Origin: Desulfobacteraceae bacterium
Lineage (GTDB): Bacteria > Desulfobacterota > Syntrophobacteria > BM002
Direction: 5' to 3'
Assembly: GCA_002899795.1 (NCBI GenBank)
Contig: PPDG01000069.1
Location: forward strand, 1 to 23,257
DNA: 23,257 bases
In this document: piece after piece, positions 22,931 to 23,257 of the stretch
Numbering within the stretch: the first letter of the stretch is position 1
Layout: the number at the start of each line of letters is the position of its first letter
The notes under the pieces: model-generated
What the model saw: the letters and a program-made list of their open reading frames with translations, nothing else
What the model was told of the DNA's origin: nothing
Databases searched by the model: none
Program-made: the position numbers and the translations under genes

Positions 22931-23257
22931 TTAGTAGCTACGAATCTCCGACTTATACTTCCATTTTCTCACTTTCAGTTTAATATCATCCGACATCACC
23001 ACTAGAGGTTCCTCTCCGCGATTTACCTGAATTGTAACTTTTCCTACCAGGTCATCCCCCCTGTTAAACTCGAAGTCATCAGGTAAATCAAAGGTGCCAA
23101 GCATCCGGGCTATCGACCAATTGCAGTATTTGTATTTCTTTAGTTTAAAGCGCCACAGATTAAGCTCGGCATTTTCTTGGGTCCTCGGATCAGTTCCCAC
23201 GCCGGATGGTCCTGATGCCGCTAAAAGCATAGTGTCCGTAGCCGTATACCCGTCATC
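22931..23257 (-). CDS. C-terminal tail of an unrecognised protein (partial)
   Basis: The frame is open to the window edge, so the start lies outside; 108 residues are seen, ending at TAG or another in-frame stop just before the terminator. I do not recognise the family. The visible part begins DDGYTATDTMLLAASGPSGVG. It is then rich in alternating lysine and aromatic residues (WRFKLKKYKYCNW), followed by FDLPDDFEFNRGDDLVGKVTIQV and IKLKVRKWKYKS. The alternation suggests a beta-sandwich, similar in style to repeated C-terminal domains of large secreted or surface proteins. An internal ATG at 23230 is probably not the start, because the domain seems to continue upstream. The function is unknown. 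Confidence 0.6.
   Translation of the reverse strand, partial: DDGYTATDTMLLAASGPSGVGTDPRTQENAELNLWRFKLKKYKYCNWSIARMLGTFDLPDDFEFNRGDDLVGKVTIQVNRGEEPLVVMSDDIKLKVRKWKYKSEIRSY

Overview
The window reads as a chromosomal segment of a Gram-negative, probably anaerobic bacterium, most likely a member of the Desulfobacterota (former Deltaproteobacteria). The grounds are a complex I operon with no nuoE-F-G between nuoD and nuoH, an lpxC / DUF4390 / ntrY / ntrX block, a GpgS-type compatible-solute gene, and intergenic DNA rich in short periodic repeats. The lineage is an inference; no rRNA or other marker is present.

Region 1 (1-9642, + strand) is the 3' part of a complex I operon: nuoC (5' end cut off by the window), nuoD, nuoH, nuoI, nuoJ, nuoK, nuoL, nuoM, nuoN, then a small gene fusing a thioredoxin-like [2Fe-2S] domain to the C-terminal [4Fe-4S] domain of NuoF without the FMN/NADH domain. 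A strong intrinsic terminator closes the operon. Most junctions are overlapping or only a few bases long; the exceptions are a 274-bp gap between nuoH and nuoI, filled by a long inverted repeat, and a 69-bp repeat-bearing gap before the last gene. NuoM carries unusual residues at two positions of its proton channel.

Region 2 (9676-16904) is a sugar-transfer cluster: a GT4 glycosyltransferase on the minus strand; a divergent plus-strand group of a second GT4-like enzyme, an HAD hydrolase and a close paralogue of the first GT4; and, after a repeat-filled gap, a GT81 glucosyl-3-phosphoglycerate synthase-like gene. A route to glucosylglycerate or mannosylglucosylglycerate-type compatible solutes is the simplest reading, but the exact products are inferred.

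Region 3 (16925-23257, minus strand) holds, in transcription order, the C-terminal tail of an unrecognised protein with its own terminator, lpxC (lipid A synthesis), a DUF4390 exported protein interrupted by one in-frame TAG codon, ntrY (membrane sensor kinase) and ntrX (sigma-54-dependent response regulator). NtrX converges with the GpgS-like gene.

The intergenic regions are distinctive. Four hold pairs of inverted, imperfect arrays with a 7-bp period, each with a different core word. Two hold 9-bp-period CTAAARTG arrays. Further palindromes sit among them, one flanked by exact 10-bp direct repeats.
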